64,000 nucleotides of DNA, from positions 2,170,001-2,234,000 of the forward strand of contig JADFUC010001351.1 of assembly GCA_019722365.1 (NCBI GenBank), written 5' to 3'. The first letter of the stretch is position 1. Every line of letters starts with the position of its first letter. This document shows positions 12,530-32,489 of this stretch, piece after piece. A model generated the notes under the pieces. That model made no database searches. It saw only the letters and a list, made by a program, of their open reading frames with translations, and had not been told where the DNA came from. Position numbers and translations under genes: made by a program. The DNA is from Lithospermum erythrorhizon. Lineage: Eukaryota; Streptophyta; Magnoliopsida; Boraginales; Boraginaceae.

Positions 12530-13715
12530 ATGGGCAAAACCCCCAATCATCATACATGTTTGCAATTGTGGTTCCAGCTTCATCACCCACGCTTTCAAAT
12601 GTCTATTCATCACTTTACGCTTTCAATAATGGCAAATGGTCTTCCCGCGATGAACCGCAGTCGATGGTCACGACTCGCACGTGACCATTTCGAGGGGTAT
12701 TTTCTAAAAAAATTTAAAAAATCGACGTAAGTCACTATTCATCACACATCGCTTAATCGTGGTTCCAGTTCATCACACACGTTTCAAAATGTCCTTGTTC
12801 ATCACTCAAGTTTAAATAACAGGCAAAAGTGGTCCAACTGTGATAATCCGTTAAGTTGCTACTTTTTTATCACGGCTCATCATATATAGATTTAATCTTC
12901 AAAAGTTTTCTAAGAGCAAGTATCCAACTTAAAAAGAACAAGAAATATTAGACGACGCTTTCATTTGTATTATCCAAACGTATCAATGAAAAGTCATTAT
13001 TATAAGAACGTTAGTTTGAGTTTTTAATTTTTTCTTTCTAATTTAGTCACGCTAAGTAATCGCATAACCAAACAAATAGCAACTTAACGGCGAAAAATTA
13101 GAAAGAAAAAAATCATAAAAAAACTCAAACTGGACAATCATTTTGGGACAAAGGAACCACAATATAAAATCAAAAAGTTATACATCAACAACAACAAAGA
13201 TACTTTACAACTACAATAAGAATTTTCATTACCCTAACCTTTCAACCAAAATAACATTCTTATATGTGAACTTAGCATTGATACATTTGGATAATGCAAA
13301 TGAAACGTCGTGTGCATATTTCTTGTTCTTCTAGTTGGATATTTGCTGTTAAGAAAAACTTTGAAGATTAAATCTATATATGATAGTCACGTGATAAAAA
13401 AGTAGCAACTTCAATCTGATTATCACAGTTGGACCACTTTTGCCAGTTATTTAAACTTGAGTGATGAACAAGGACATTTTGAAACGTAAGGATGAATCGA
13501 ACCCGTGCAAACGCTTAGATGACACGCCTTTATGTCCAATTTAAATTTTTTACGAAATATCTCTTTAAATGTGGTCACGCGCTAGCCACGTGACCATCAA
13601 CTTAACGAATTCCGGCATTGAAGACCATTTTTACCTATTATTAAAATATAGGTGATGAACAAGGACATTTTGAAACATGGATAATGAACTAGAACCCAAC
13701 TCAAGAACACATGTA
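12530..13715. mobile_element. Large fold-back / long-TIR element
   Basis: The left arm (about 12550-13090) and right arm (about 13105-13715) are inverted copies. Clear landmarks: CAAAAGTGGTCCAACTGTGATAA (12831) against TTATCACAGTTGGACCACTTTTGCC (13421), CTTGTTCATCACTCAAGTTTAAATAA against its complement near 13450, and an inner stem around 13015-13130 (TTTCTTTCTAATTT... / ...AAATTAGAAAGAAA). Each arm also holds two diverged direct copies of a 'TTCATCACxC...TTCAAATGTC' module. No transposase is encoded, so it is non-autonomous. It sits between two pieces of degenerate coding DNA. Target duplication not found. Confidence 0.7.
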
Positions 13716-13979
13716 TTTATTTATCGTGTTTTTACCCTAACAATAATCAGAAAGCCCCTAACTTGTTAGTTTATAAGTACAATCAATGAGGCGGCTCAGG
13801 ACGGGCGCGGTCCAGTGGATTTTGTTTCACCACAATAAAGCCACCGAACTAAGCGCAATACAAATATTCGCAACTTGGACGCTTTTTGAATGATACAAAG
13901 AGCAATTCAATTTCACATTATCCAAGAACACATTTTTTACCATAAAAATAAGGCGCCACAATATGGCATGATCTTATCC

Positions 13980-14570
13980 CATTTGTTGGTTAATGTAAAA
14001 AATGTATCTGCCTTTAGAATGTCGAAGCGCCGGTGTTAATAAGGCGTCGATGGTAGGAAACGACTCAATTGCTAAATTTGAGGTTTATTTGCAGTATGCT
14101 GGTGACGAAGTGAGACATTTACGAACATTGAGGTTAAAGCAGGCATGTAACTTTAATGGGACCAGCTCAAGTGTTCTAATAGGGGCGGGTACCTAGTACG
14201 GTCGGGCCGGGAGGAGGTCTATCCATTTCAAATCGGCGCATCCACTCAGAACAAACCGGTAGGCCTGAGCATCAACCCACGGAGTGCCAGCTTGATAATG
14301 CAAAGAAGTTGCTTGAAGAGAATATTTCTTTGAGAACGTAGGACTTTAAGCACGGAGGTAACCGGTTGTGCCAAGAAGTCAATGGATTTAAGGACGGGAA
14401 GAGAGGATTTATGAACGATATTGACGCTTACGAGATCCATACAGCGACGCCCCGGCGACTAGAGATCTCTAACATTTTTCCCTCAACAACCTGACACTCA
14501 CGCCTAATTCCTCCAATCGGCCCTCGATGACGCCTCTACCTTGGATCGTCGGGTTAAGATTAAGAACACA
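13980..14570 (+). pseudogene. Unassigned degenerate coding remnant, GC-richer
   Basis: An open stretch of 64 codons at 14002-14196 (MYLPLECRSAGVNKASMVGN...) and following GC-richer DNA with codon-like texture, broken by frameshifts. A GGTACC lies at 14188. It may be the right half of the remnant at 12040-12520, separated by the fold-back element, but no motif proves this. Confidence 0.2.
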
Positions 14571-16118
14571 TGAACAACGTTTATATATTCATATATATGA
14601 TGTTTACGGTGTTTCAAGTTTGAACAATGTTTTTATTTTACGCATTCTTTTATTTACGTATGATGGTTATGAATAATGTTTGATATGTTGTGAATATTGT
14701 TAATGGTGTATTAATGAAATTGCCGTGGAACGACGCAGAGTTTGATATGTCAGCGAATTGCGGTTAAATGAACGTCATGAACGGTATAGTAGTTTGATAT
14801 GTGCTATAAGTGTCGTGAATGGCCGATACGTCATTAATGTCACATCGTTACTGGGCGGTTTGCTGAGTGAAATCAAAGATTCTTTTCTTTCTGCTTTACA
14901 AACGTGGCACCGGCTTTACGAATGATCACGCTTATAAATGTAAAATTTCACTAATGTTATTAACGTGGTACCGCTTATATGAAACCCGCACTAATGCTAA
15001 TAGGCTGCTGTTCCTGAACCTGCCCCTGGCCGAATCACCCATCCCACGGATGGCCGAACTGGCCACGGCCCCAGCCCATCTCCTTCTGCTCCCACCCACT
15101 ACTTAGCTGTTGGGGTCGCTCGTGGCCCTGGCCCGCCACGACCCTAACGATCATGTCATCCTAACTACCACCGAGACTGGTTTTCAAAGAAATCTTTCAT
15201 TATCTTCTACTAGAATTATTGTTAAAAGCCAGAATCATTGAAAATGTTAAAATCACATTTAATGTAACCAGGTTTAATGCATCAATATTTAACATGGATG
15301 ACTCAATGTGGAATGTAAGATACACCCAAAAGTGTTAAGAAAATCAGAAGTACTTTTCTCAGAAACTTTGATGATACATCATAGAGAAAACTGCAGAATG
15401 TACTTCACATGTTGTGTTCGTCTGGTTGCATATGCATCTGCTTTATCAAAAATGACAAAACAACCATCCACTATTAAAATTTCATCAATGTCATAAAACA
15501 GCTCAGTGTAACAATAGGGACTACACAGCAGAAGCAGCAAGACTACTATAGCGCCTGGAACTTCGGGATCCACATGGTATTAGATTTGATTTAGTGACCT
15601 CACAAACCATCAAGAATATTACCTACACGTTTTGTCCTCACTCATATATTCCCTTGGAAACTTCCTAGCGGTCACCTAATCAAGAATTGCTCCTGAGTCA
15701 TGATCAATCACATTCGACTTTCGAATTTTTATAGGCTGAATTTTTTGAAAATAAGATGCATCTTGGTGGAATGACTAATATCAGTCTTAATCACATCACT
15801 CGCTTGGACTGGTGTATTACAACTACCCCACCCATCTATCCTTGTAAAGTTTGGTTCTTGAGGTTTGTGAGGACAAAGAACACAAGAATAGCTTACAATA
15901 GATTCTGTACTACTACAAATCAGATTTTTTGTTTCTTAGTTAATGTCCTATTTTGAATTAGCATAATTTGTGGTTTTGAGTTGTCACTCAAGTTATGATG
16001 GCTGGAGCCAAGATTCTTCTCCACTGTGTTTGCCATCAATCTTACTAAGGGGTGAATTTCTTGTCATACAGCAAGGGAACTTCGCACACTGGCAGAAAAA
16101 AAAACCCACTTGTTATGT

Positions 16119-16224
16119 CACTCTGTACTTAGAGCAACGACGCACTCTACTTAAATCTGTAGCATAACTAACACTCTGTACTTGGAGCAACTACCCACTC
16201 TACTTAAATCTGTAGCATAACTAA
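16119..16224. repeat. Two-copy tandem repeat, 53-bp period
   Basis: Two adjacent copies of a unit starting CACTCTGTACTT(A/G)GAGCAAC and ending AATCTGTAGCATAACTAA, differing at only a few positions. It lies beyond the trehalase stop, in or just past its 3' region. Confidence 0.85.
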
Positions 16225-16268
16225 CCCCGCTTACCTGCTTAGGCGACAGATTCGGGTACGTCGATATT

Positions 16269-16332
16269 GTGTACTGATATAATTTCTAATAAATTTGTAT
16301 GTGTACTGATATAATTTCTAATAAATTTGTAG
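16269..16332. repeat. Two-copy tandem repeat, 32-bp period
   Basis: Two adjacent, almost identical 32-bp units beginning GTGTACTGATATAATTTC. Confidence 0.9.
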
Positions 16333-16560
16333 CATTATGCATTTGGCAGAAATGCTTGGTTTAGATGTATGATCTGTGGCTTTCTGACAAAACAAAACAT
16401 CCATTAAGCTAAACCCCTATCAACCTAAATACAACTTTTCTCACTTTTTTGGCTCGACTATATGGATATGACAATGCTAAACCCTTCACTACGATAAGGA
16501 ATTTTCTTGGATAATTCCATTGCCTCCAAATTGCATACTATAAGCTCAAACATTCTTGTT

Positions 16561-19500
16561 TCAGCAACCCACCTTCAAGTCTTCAGGCCATCCAAATTCC
16601 TCCAAAAATGCCAAAACCACCCCATTTGACCACCCAAAACCTGTCTGAATTGCGACGAAACGATTTAGTACATTCGAATAGGTATAATAATTTATAAGTG
16701 CATGAAAATACTTCTCTAAAGAAAGGGCAGGTCAGAGGGAGGGGAACTAGAAGAATATGACAACTGAACATATTAGTTTTATATATAGCATTCAATTCTC
16801 AAAGCTACATGCCTACATTTAGCAATTAGTACACAATCTTTTACTTCTTAGAAAGGAGACAATACTGAAGCTCCAAATATAAGAATACATGTTGGCCTTA
16901 CTTGAGGTACATATTCGCCACCACCTCCAGTTTCTCCGCATTTCTCAACATCATACTTCTCGTGCATCGCGCCTGTTTTCTTGTATGCTGCGTAGTTAGT
17001 TCGTATCCACCTGATAGCAATGTCCTTCGCTAGAGCTCTTGCCTCTTCAGATTTGGACCTTACAAGACCCTCCACAATCATATGCTGAAGAGGAGCCCAA
17101 CCATTTGGAGAATCCCTGAAAATATTACAAGAAAAATAAACTTAAAACTCGGATCAAACAAGAACAGAAGCCATGCCTCATGGTAACTAACATAATAATA
17201 CCATTGTTGTCCAGAATTTATCAAAGAAGTTGCAATGCCAGCAGGCTGAAGCAATCCAGAAGTTTTTAGACTCTCCGTGATTTTTGCAACCTTTGCTTCA
17301 TCTACACAAGTTTCAGGTCAACATATTAGTTGTATACTCATCTGGTCCTTCAAGTTGCTAGATGTTATAATCGAAGTAGTTCAGATAAATGCATACCTCT
17401 ATTAAAATACTTGATCCACAATGGGATGAAATTTGAAGCAAGTATTTTCCTATTCTGGTGTGATTCTTCACATTTACTATTTCCCTAAACTTCTAAAAAG
17501 TTAATCTATCAGAAGGAAAGAGATAAAATACAAGAGCTTAGTGCAATCGTATAGCACCTTATCTATGAACCAAACATCAAACCATTGGCCCATATCATGA
17601 TTCCAGAAAACAGAATCCATTGCCTTTTCCCTTGTTTTAGAAGCCTCGGTGAAACGTAAAGCAATCTCTGTCTCTCCTATAACATCTGCTAAGAAGGCTA
17701 TATCAAGTTCCATCTGCGGTACAAAATGCACAACTTCCATTATCAATAAATTACATAACTAATTTGATCGAACTTCACAAAGTGTGACTTGAAATTTACC
17801 TTAAGAACAAACGCATTCAAATCAACCGGCAGAACTGAAGTAGTAGCTAATGTTGTAAGGTCAGACTCATTTCTGGTGAAAGGCATGCAATATTAATTCG
17901 AAAAATGAAGAAAAAATCGAACATAAGACATTGAAGAAAAACAATCTTCACCCCCCCACCTCATTATGTTTTCAGTATTGAGATATATAACAGTACCTCA
18001 TCCATCTTGAGCTGAAATCCCATCCAGATTCAGCTGTCGATGCCAATTCACGGTAAAATAAAGTCTTCTCTTCAGCAGTTTCCAGTTTCGAAGCTGACTC
18101 CTTATCCTATATAGTAAAAGTTCTCATCAGCAGTAATAATGATTTGCTATATATTATGCTATCACATTGACCATATATCAGAGAAATCATACAATGATTG
18201 CAGATTCTGGCCTAGGTTTATTCCACATTGCATAATATCTGCACAGGTTATGGTTTGATCCTTTGGTATCCTCAATGGTCACGCTGTGTATGTCTTTTGG
18301 ACAACAAAGGTAATCATCGAATCAACAATATGCAAAGAAGTGAGAAGGCCATTGTATCGACAACATGAGCTGTCTCGAATACCTGAGTTCCAAAATGCAT
18401 GCTCCTTGAGCAATGCTGGGAGAGATCTTTTAACCAAGTCCTCGTCACTTGTGTGATTATATATATCATACACCATTGAACTCAGAAGTGGCGGCTGGCT
18501 GCAAAATCACTTGAGGATCTCATTTATCCATAAAAAGAGGCATTTATTGTGTTTCGACTCAAATCATATTGATTCCATGTATGGCAATTATCACAATCTA
18601 TAACTAATAATGTATGTAATTCAATATCTGTTTCGTAGACAGGAAGTCAATAACATACTGGAATTGCATCAAATAACAGCAGAAAGAGGAGCATTTTTAC
18701 ATTTCCATTCAATCATATTCTATTTCCACATACCAAAAATGCGATCAGATCATCACAAACCAAATAATGCATCTAAAGTGCAATCAAACAACATAATGCT
18801 TTATTCTGGAAAAGAAACTTGGCAAAGTTTCCATCGTATATCTATATGAATTTTCAGATTCAAGAGACATGCCTTCTGTTAGTGTAATATGCTCTTGCTC
18901 CATTAAGAACATAGCCGAATTGATCAATCATCGAAATGAGGTTATCAACAATTCCCTTTGCAGTTTCATACATCTTACTCACCAACAGGCCTCTGCATCA
19001 ATTAAAACAAATTATGATAACTAATTATAATAAAAATAAATAAATGCCACCAGAGCTATTCTCTCTTCTTATAGTCCGTTTGGATCGGGGTGAACTAGAG
19101 GTAATGCCTATTCCCTATTCACCTATGTACACACCGATTTAGGGCTAATGAAAACGGGGCAAATCTAAGTGAATCGTTTAACCTCTAGTCTTCGATTAAC
19201 CTAGGTTAATACGAAAAATTGGACCCAAACGCGGTGAGCTTAAAATTTAAGTTTCATCATCTCAATCCAAACGGTGGGACCAGGGTGGACTGGTGGGGTT
19301 GAAGTGAAGATAATAGAACACATAAAAACACAACAAATACAACTTCACCTTATTATCCAATATGAGTCCCAATAGTACACCTCCCTAAACCTAGAGCCTG
19401 GAATAATAACAGGCTTCTTCAATGGAAGCAGAGTATGCAAATCAGGCTTCTCCAAAACCCGGCCCGAAACCTTCCTACTCAAATTCTTCCAAAATGAATG

Positions 19501-19971
19501 AATTTCCAAAGCAAAACCTCTCATCTCACTATTCTTAACATTACTTAAAAACCCTTTTGGCTCATCAACAAAATCTATAGGCTGAGAATAAACCAAATCA
19601 TTTTCAGGGTCATCCAAATACTTCTCTATAAACCCATCTAACTCATAAACTGGAATCACTAATGAACCATTTTCATCATTTCTTGGAAGCTTTGCAAAAA
19701 TATATTCAATTATATCAAGATTGAATTTTAATGACATGTCAACATAAAACTTTGGATCAAAATCTTTGTCACCATATGTCTTGAGTGCTGCAGATTGTAC
19801 TTTTTCAAGAAAAGTAACAATTGGAGTTGTTGGTATAATTTTGCATGTACCACTTTGTTTGCATGGATCAAATGATTGAAAAGTACCCATATTATTACTG
19901 CAATCTGAAGAAACAATACAAGAAAATGAGAGAGTTAGTAAGATTATTACAAAAAAAATAAAAAAATTCAT
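16561..19971 (-). CDS. TRE1: Trehalase (GH37), 11 exons
   Basis: Hydrolyses trehalose to two glucoses; plant trehalases act outside the cell or at the plasma membrane. Exons on the minus strand: 19349-19971, 18873-18992, 18383-18498, 18193-18293, 17997-18106, 17800-17872, 17558-17713, 17397-17454, 17202-17301, 16902-17115, 16561-16644. All phases agree and give 584 residues plus stop, within the plant family range. The N-terminus (MNFFIFFVIILLTLSFSC) is a signal peptide. Family motifs: PGSRFREVYYWDSY (191-204; PROSITE consensus has PGGRF, so one Gly is Ser), NRSQPP, SGWDFSSRWMR (Asp of the GH37 acid), QWDSPNGWAP, MHEKYDV (Glu of the GH37 base), GGGGEY and GFGWSNGV. Intron 2 uses a GC donor (18871-18872). 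The start is the first ATG before the signal peptide. Confidence 0.95.
19060..19290. repeat. Possible small inverted-repeat insertion in trehalase intron 1
   Basis: Bounded by AGTCCGTTTGGATCGGGGTG on the left and, on the right, ATTGGACCCAAACGC and AATCCAAACGGTGGG, which are near complements. This is typical of MITE-like insertions in plant introns. Family not known; no target duplication established. Confidence 0.4.
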
Positions 19972-22019
19972 TTTTTAGACAAGAATAAATATGGATAAAG
20001 ATGAAACATGGGATTTAAAGCATGGTTTGATGTAGACATATTGAAGACAAAACAATGTATGACAACTATGTTATGAACTAGTTCAAGAAGAGGACGGCAA
20101 GTACTTCTGTACTTGTTTGACTAAAAAAAGCAAAGTTTGACAAAAAATCAATTGTAGATTGAACAAATTAATAAAAAAAAAATATAATTCATCCATCTCA
20201 TTATTTAAGAAATTTTGTTTTTTCACGGAGTTTTAACAAATTCAAATTGTAAAACAATTGCAGATTGAACAAATTTATAAAAAATTCTAATCCTCCATCA
20301 CATCTATACCATATGATAAAAGTTTTAAGATGATGGCATCTAAATGACACGAAACACGCCATGCCTCACTTTAACAAAATAAAAAATATACTCAGTCTAT
20401 AACTAATCTAAATCTCTCTCATTTAAGGACTTTATATGTGATGGAATAATTGAAGAAAGATTCATAAGGCCTATTTCTTTAACTGTTCACACTCTCGTTC
20501 TAAGAATGCCCAGGTTGAATGACTTGATTATTTCTTTTAATGGATGGTACTTTAATTCGACACTGCCCTTTATACGTTAACATTTGTCATCAAATTTATT
20601 TTACATGTTGGGGATTAAAATTTTCAATTAAAATTATGACATGTGTTATTATTATAATAAAATATTTATAAACCATTAGTTATTTGAATAAATATTTTCA
20701 TATGGTAGATGATAACTAATATTTTCTTAGAATCATTAAAATTATTAGAATTTTTATTTAACAATTATGACGATGCACAATTATTGATTGTGCCCAAATA
20801 CTAATTATAATTATATAAGAAGGTTCCTTGGGCTCATCTTCAAATCCGAATCAACAATGCTTGCCGGACATATTTTTTTTATATTTTTTTTATATTTGTA
20901 AATTAGCGATGAAGAGTACATAATATTAAAAATTATGAATACAGATATTAAGTATTATAAATAATTAATAAAGAAATTCCTAACTAAATACGGTTAAAGT
21001 AAATGTTATAAAGAAAGTAGAATATATATGTTGTCAACAAGAGTTGAACCAAGACCTCTGTAAGCTTGGGTCAAATGTTACCAAGCTATTCAGCCATCAA
21101 CAAGAGGAAAAGAGTTGAATCCAGATCTCTCATATGGAGATTTGAGGTGATAACTAGAGGAAAAAGGTTTTGACTTTTGAATAGGGAAGAGAATCAAGGT
21201 GCTGGTTCAAGAAGGTGGTTTTGAGTGAATGGATTGGTTACTTCTTAATTAGACCTTAAACCCGAATTAATTAGTTTTATAAATCTTATCCATTTAGATT
21301 CCATAAATAACCTTAATCCAAACTCGCTTCAATATAATCTTAAGTCTACGTTGTTTTTTTTCTCTCTATAATTAATACGGTGTTCGTACTAAAAAGTTGC
21401 CACCCTAACCGTCATGGAATTTAGAAGTTGTATCGTAAACAAAAGAAAGACTCAGTTTTATTTTGATTTTATTCGGTTTCTTTCAATTTGATTCAGCTTT
21501 ATTTCAATTTTATTAGGTGTATTTGATTTTATTTCTGATCCATTTTAAGAACTATTTCCAGCTGATTCTTTTTCAAATGGATTACGAGCTGAACTTAAGA
21601 CTCGGTTTTAATATCAAAAAATATTAAATCAATTTGTTTCTATTTTAAAATCAATTCGGATATATCCATATTGTTTGAATAGGCTCGTTAATTAATTAGA
21701 AGAACAAATCATAATATAATGATAATTTTCTACAATTATATTTTAAGGTGCTCAAATTAAATATAAGTACGGAGAATACCTACGGATTTGGAGTATGTCT
21801 TGTGAGATGATGGGCTGGTCCAGTAGCTGGAAGGGAATGGGCAAAATGGGCTGTAAATGGGCATTTGGCTTCTCAGCTTCTGGAGTCCACTATTGGCCCA
21901 ATTGCTTCTGGAGGAAAACTGCTACGCTTTTTATTTTCGAATCTAACCCGCTCTAAACTAATCTAAGATGAAATTCCGTATACTACATATTATACAAAAA
22001 CAATAAATATGAATTAGAA
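19972..22019. other. Trehalase upstream region and intergenic DNA
   Basis: The 5' flank of trehalase lies to the right of 19971. No convincing TATA box was found; CTTTAAATCC on the minus strand (about 20010-20020) is a weak candidate. The stretch 20700-20820 shares 'ATTGATTGTGCxCAAATA' with 43195-43220, suggesting a dispersed repeat end. Otherwise AT-rich with no gene recognised. Confidence 0.4.
21020..21115 (-). repeat. tRNA-like SINE fragment
   Basis: On the minus strand the sequence GATGGCTGAATAGCTTGG is followed about 35 bases later by GGTCTTGGTTCAACTC, resembling the A and B boxes of RNA polymerase III promoters in tRNA-derived SINEs. It cannot be a functional tRNA: no cloverleaf acceptor stem was evident. 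Ends uncertain. Confidence 0.4.
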
Positions 22020-22854
22020 TGTACCTTCTCGTGAATATTTTAATGGTAGCGAAAACGGATGAGCCAGATACCAAAGCAGCAGATCTCAAAGAAGATCTAC
22101 ACTAACAACGATCCGAACTCTTCAAGGCTTTACTGTAACGATTTGTGAGTCAAACGAACAACACGAAGAGAAAAATATTTCTCCCTTATGGTGGAGTTCG
22201 GCCGAGTGGTAGGAGAGGGAGGAGAGAAAAATTCTTTGACTTCAAAAAGTCTAGAATTAATGAGCAATTGAATATGTGAAGTTGGTTCACTATATATAGA
22301 GTTTTAAAGATAGAATTTTCATGAAAGAAAACTTATCATTGAGTAAAACTCTCAACCAACTTCTATTATCCTCTCATTTAATTATCAAATAATTAAATAG
22401 AATAATTATCCATGCATTTAATAAATTAGAATAAAGTAAGAAGAATAAATTTCCCAATAAAACTCTATCCATATCTATTCCAACCATCCTAATAGTCGAT
22501 TATATCCATACCCCGGGATTCGATTTTTGTTTTGAATATTTCCTCGGTTTCACTTTAAACCGTGAAAGTTATAATACAATATTATTTGTCTGCCATCGCT
22601 TCAGGTGTGACCTCTTAGGATGGATCGACAATAGTTATATATTAAACAATCTTAAACCAATTATTGTCTTAATACATAGATTACGAGCGGACCCTAGTAA
22701 GCTATCGTAACCCTAATGTCGATAACGGTAAATCTTAAATATCAATTGTCCAGCAATTGACATATATTGAACTTAAGTCAATGATAAATCTGCTATACAC
22801 CCAAATTGCTCAACAGACATTTTCTACGAGATCTAATATCTCTTAGTTCCAACA
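22020..22854 (-). repeat. LTR-like sequence, probable solo LTR
   Basis: On the minus strand it begins TGTTGGAACTAAGAGATATT (from 22854), the kind of start common in plant Copia LTRs, and ends near GGTACA at about 22020, giving the expected TG...CA form. The inner part resembles the LTR-like DNA at 2280-3950. No open frame or partner LTR is present, and no matching 5-bp target duplication was found, so the left end is uncertain. Confidence 0.45.
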
Positions 22855-22859
22855 AAAAT

Positions 22860-24090
22860 TGCCCTCGCTCGCTTGCTTCACTTCTCCTTTGGATTTATTG
22901 TATTAATTAAGCCGCCGCAAAATAATTGGGAAAATTATATTTGGGTACATGGCCGAGGTGCTGGCCAGGATGTGTGTCACCCGCTACGCAAAGAGAAAAA
23001 AAATGAAGAGGGAATTGGCTTGGGGGGGAGGGGGGTCAACTGTGGATGTTGTTCGGGTTCAAATCGAAAAACCTATTTAACCGAACTAATTTTTTACCGA
23101 TGAAAAAATGAAACCGAACTGCGAAAAGAAAATCATAATGATTAATATCGATTGCCTAGCATAAACCAAACCGAAACCGACCGAACCGAATATATATACT
23201 TTGTTTAAAATATTTATATTTATGATATTTTTAAATTTTTCATTTAAATTTTAAGTTTAAAAAAAAATTATTATACTACTTTTAATGAGAATAGTTACTG
23301 CCATTAACGACATATGCTTCATTAATCACCATGTGATAACAAATTTTGGGTGTCCGAGGACCAAATAGCGCTGCAGATTAATCCTCTTTGTCGAATTGAC
23401 AATTTTCTAAATGGACTTTTAATCATGAAAATTATTTTCGTTCGAGCCAATTTTTTTTGTAGTTCATTCCTTTAACATGTTCTAGTCAATTTGTTTAACA
23501 TGTACTCTGGATACATTTATAAATTTTTTATATTGACCTATTAACGCCGTATACCTCCTACTGACGATTTACCGATCAACCTCGACTAACTCTAATGATC
23601 AATCAATCAACATTTACTTTAAAGCAAGACGAAGCACATCTATATCGACAGCAAGACACGAAGAAACCCTGGCTCCGTCTATCTCTGCCCATCTGCTTGA
23701 CACTCACATTATCAAAAGTTAAACCTTGTTAAACACTTTTTTTTTATAGATCGATGATCGATATTCATTCATAAATTATGCAGTTAGTGGCAGATACGAT
23801 TGAATTAGGTGACATATTAATCAACTTAATAAGCTCGCCTACGCCTTTCAACACTCGCTATACCTGTGGATCTTATGTATACACAAATATTATAAATATC
23901 TAATTTAATATACATGTATCATAAAAATAAAGACCAGTTGCCTCAACATTTGTTTACAAAATGACATATATCTCCGTGTCACGATCCAATGCAGTTATAC
24001 AATAATTTCAATTTCCAATCTCAATTTCTCAAAAAATTAATTTAATTTGAATTCAGCACACATCAACGCCAACAAGCCCCTAACGAAATC
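22860..24090. other. Intergenic DNA upstream of BiP
   Basis: AT-rich; short open frames only. A G-run (GGGGGGGAGGGGGG-like) lies at about 23021-23034. Nothing identifiable as a gene. Confidence 0.5.
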
Positions 24091-24099
24091 TCCCCTCCC

Positions 24100-24185
24100 A
24101 TTGGCCAATACCACCCATTCTCACCCCCCATTGGTCCACGTCACCAAAAATGACAAATACTATAAACCCGCACCTCCTATATAAA
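24100..24185 (+). promoter_or_regulatory. BiP promoter: ERSE-II/UPRE-type site and TATA box
   Basis: ATTGGTCCACG at 24130-24140 matches ERSE-II (ATTGGNCCACG) exactly, and the extended form ATTGGTCCACGTCACC resembles the plant unfolded-protein-response element of BiP promoters, which is bound by bZIP60/bZIP28-type factors. A second ATTGGCCAAT palindrome lies at 24100-24109. A TATA box, TATATAAA, is at 24178-24185, about 155 bases before the start codon; another TATAAA is at 24161. This arrangement fits induction by ER stress; the regulation is inferred. Confidence 0.8.
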
Positions 24186-24338
24186 CAACCTCTTTTCACA
24201 TCATAACAAAAAGCTTGCTTTTAAATCTCCAAACATAAACCATATATAAAACAACCTCGGCATACTTAGTGTAACGGTTTTACACTTTTTATATATATAT
24301 AGAGAGAGATTGTTTGTGCATTGGTGACGTGTGCAGAT

Positions 24339-28921
<4,583 letters not shown>

Positions 28922-29306
28922 GTACATTGGTGTTGCTATTGACCTTTAATGTGTCGATAAATCAGTAACAATGTAGGGAATTGTAGGTACTTTGGTGTTC
29001 GATTTACAGGACAATATTCATCCTTAGATTCGTTTTGTTGGGATGAAGATACATTTTTTGGAAATGTGTATTAAATTTAGAACATTTTCACTTTTACGTA
29101 TGTGTGAGATATAAGATTATACAAAATGTTTTCAATTCCTAGCAACTGTTTTAAATTTATTTTTTGGAGAAGACCCAACTAATTTGTATTTGTACTCGAT
29201 CTGTATATTTCACAATAGGCTTGTGTGTTCTCTATAAGATGAGAAAGCAATCAATTACATCCATAAAACGAAACTACCTATCAAACTAGTTACTAACGTG
29301 GCAAAT
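28922..29306. other. Convergent 3' flanks of BiP and JMJ copy A
   Basis: BiP (plus) and JMJ copy A (minus) end facing each other across 385 bp. It holds the BiP 3' UTR; no strict AATAAA was picked out with confidence, and no other feature is seen. Confidence 0.5.
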
Positions 29307-32430
<3,124 letters not shown>

Positions 32431-32473
32431 ACACTTTCGTATTCTGTTTTTTTACTTCCTAGCTCTTATCTGC

Positions 32474-32482
32474 ATATATATA
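32474..32482 (-). promoter_or_regulatory. TATA box of JMJ copy A
   Basis: TATATATA on the minus strand, about 105 bases before the inferred ATG at 32369 and the only good TATA box upstream of it. Suggests the promoter side of the duplicated gene has been kept. Confidence 0.5.
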
Positions 32483-32489
32483 GTTTTAA

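Larger units (their letters stand above)
14570..16560. other. Intergenic DNA downstream of trehalase
   Basis: No gene recognised. GGTACC/GGCACC motifs like those near the hAT copies recur at 14900-14975 (GTGGCACCGGCTTTACG, GTGGTACCGCTTATATG). A GC-rich patch at 15010-15160 is non-coding in all frames as far as I can tell. A 17-base inverted pair (CCTCACAAACCATCAAG at 15598; CTTGAGGTTTGTGAGG at 15857) is present. Two short tandem duplications follow at 16119-16332. Confidence 0.45.

Noticed and set aside
18279..18382. Reading the trehalase exon straight through after FWNSG (open frame to 18279)
   Set aside because: The continuation is intronic; splicing at 18382/18294 gives FWNSDIHSVTI, which matches the family and keeps phase.
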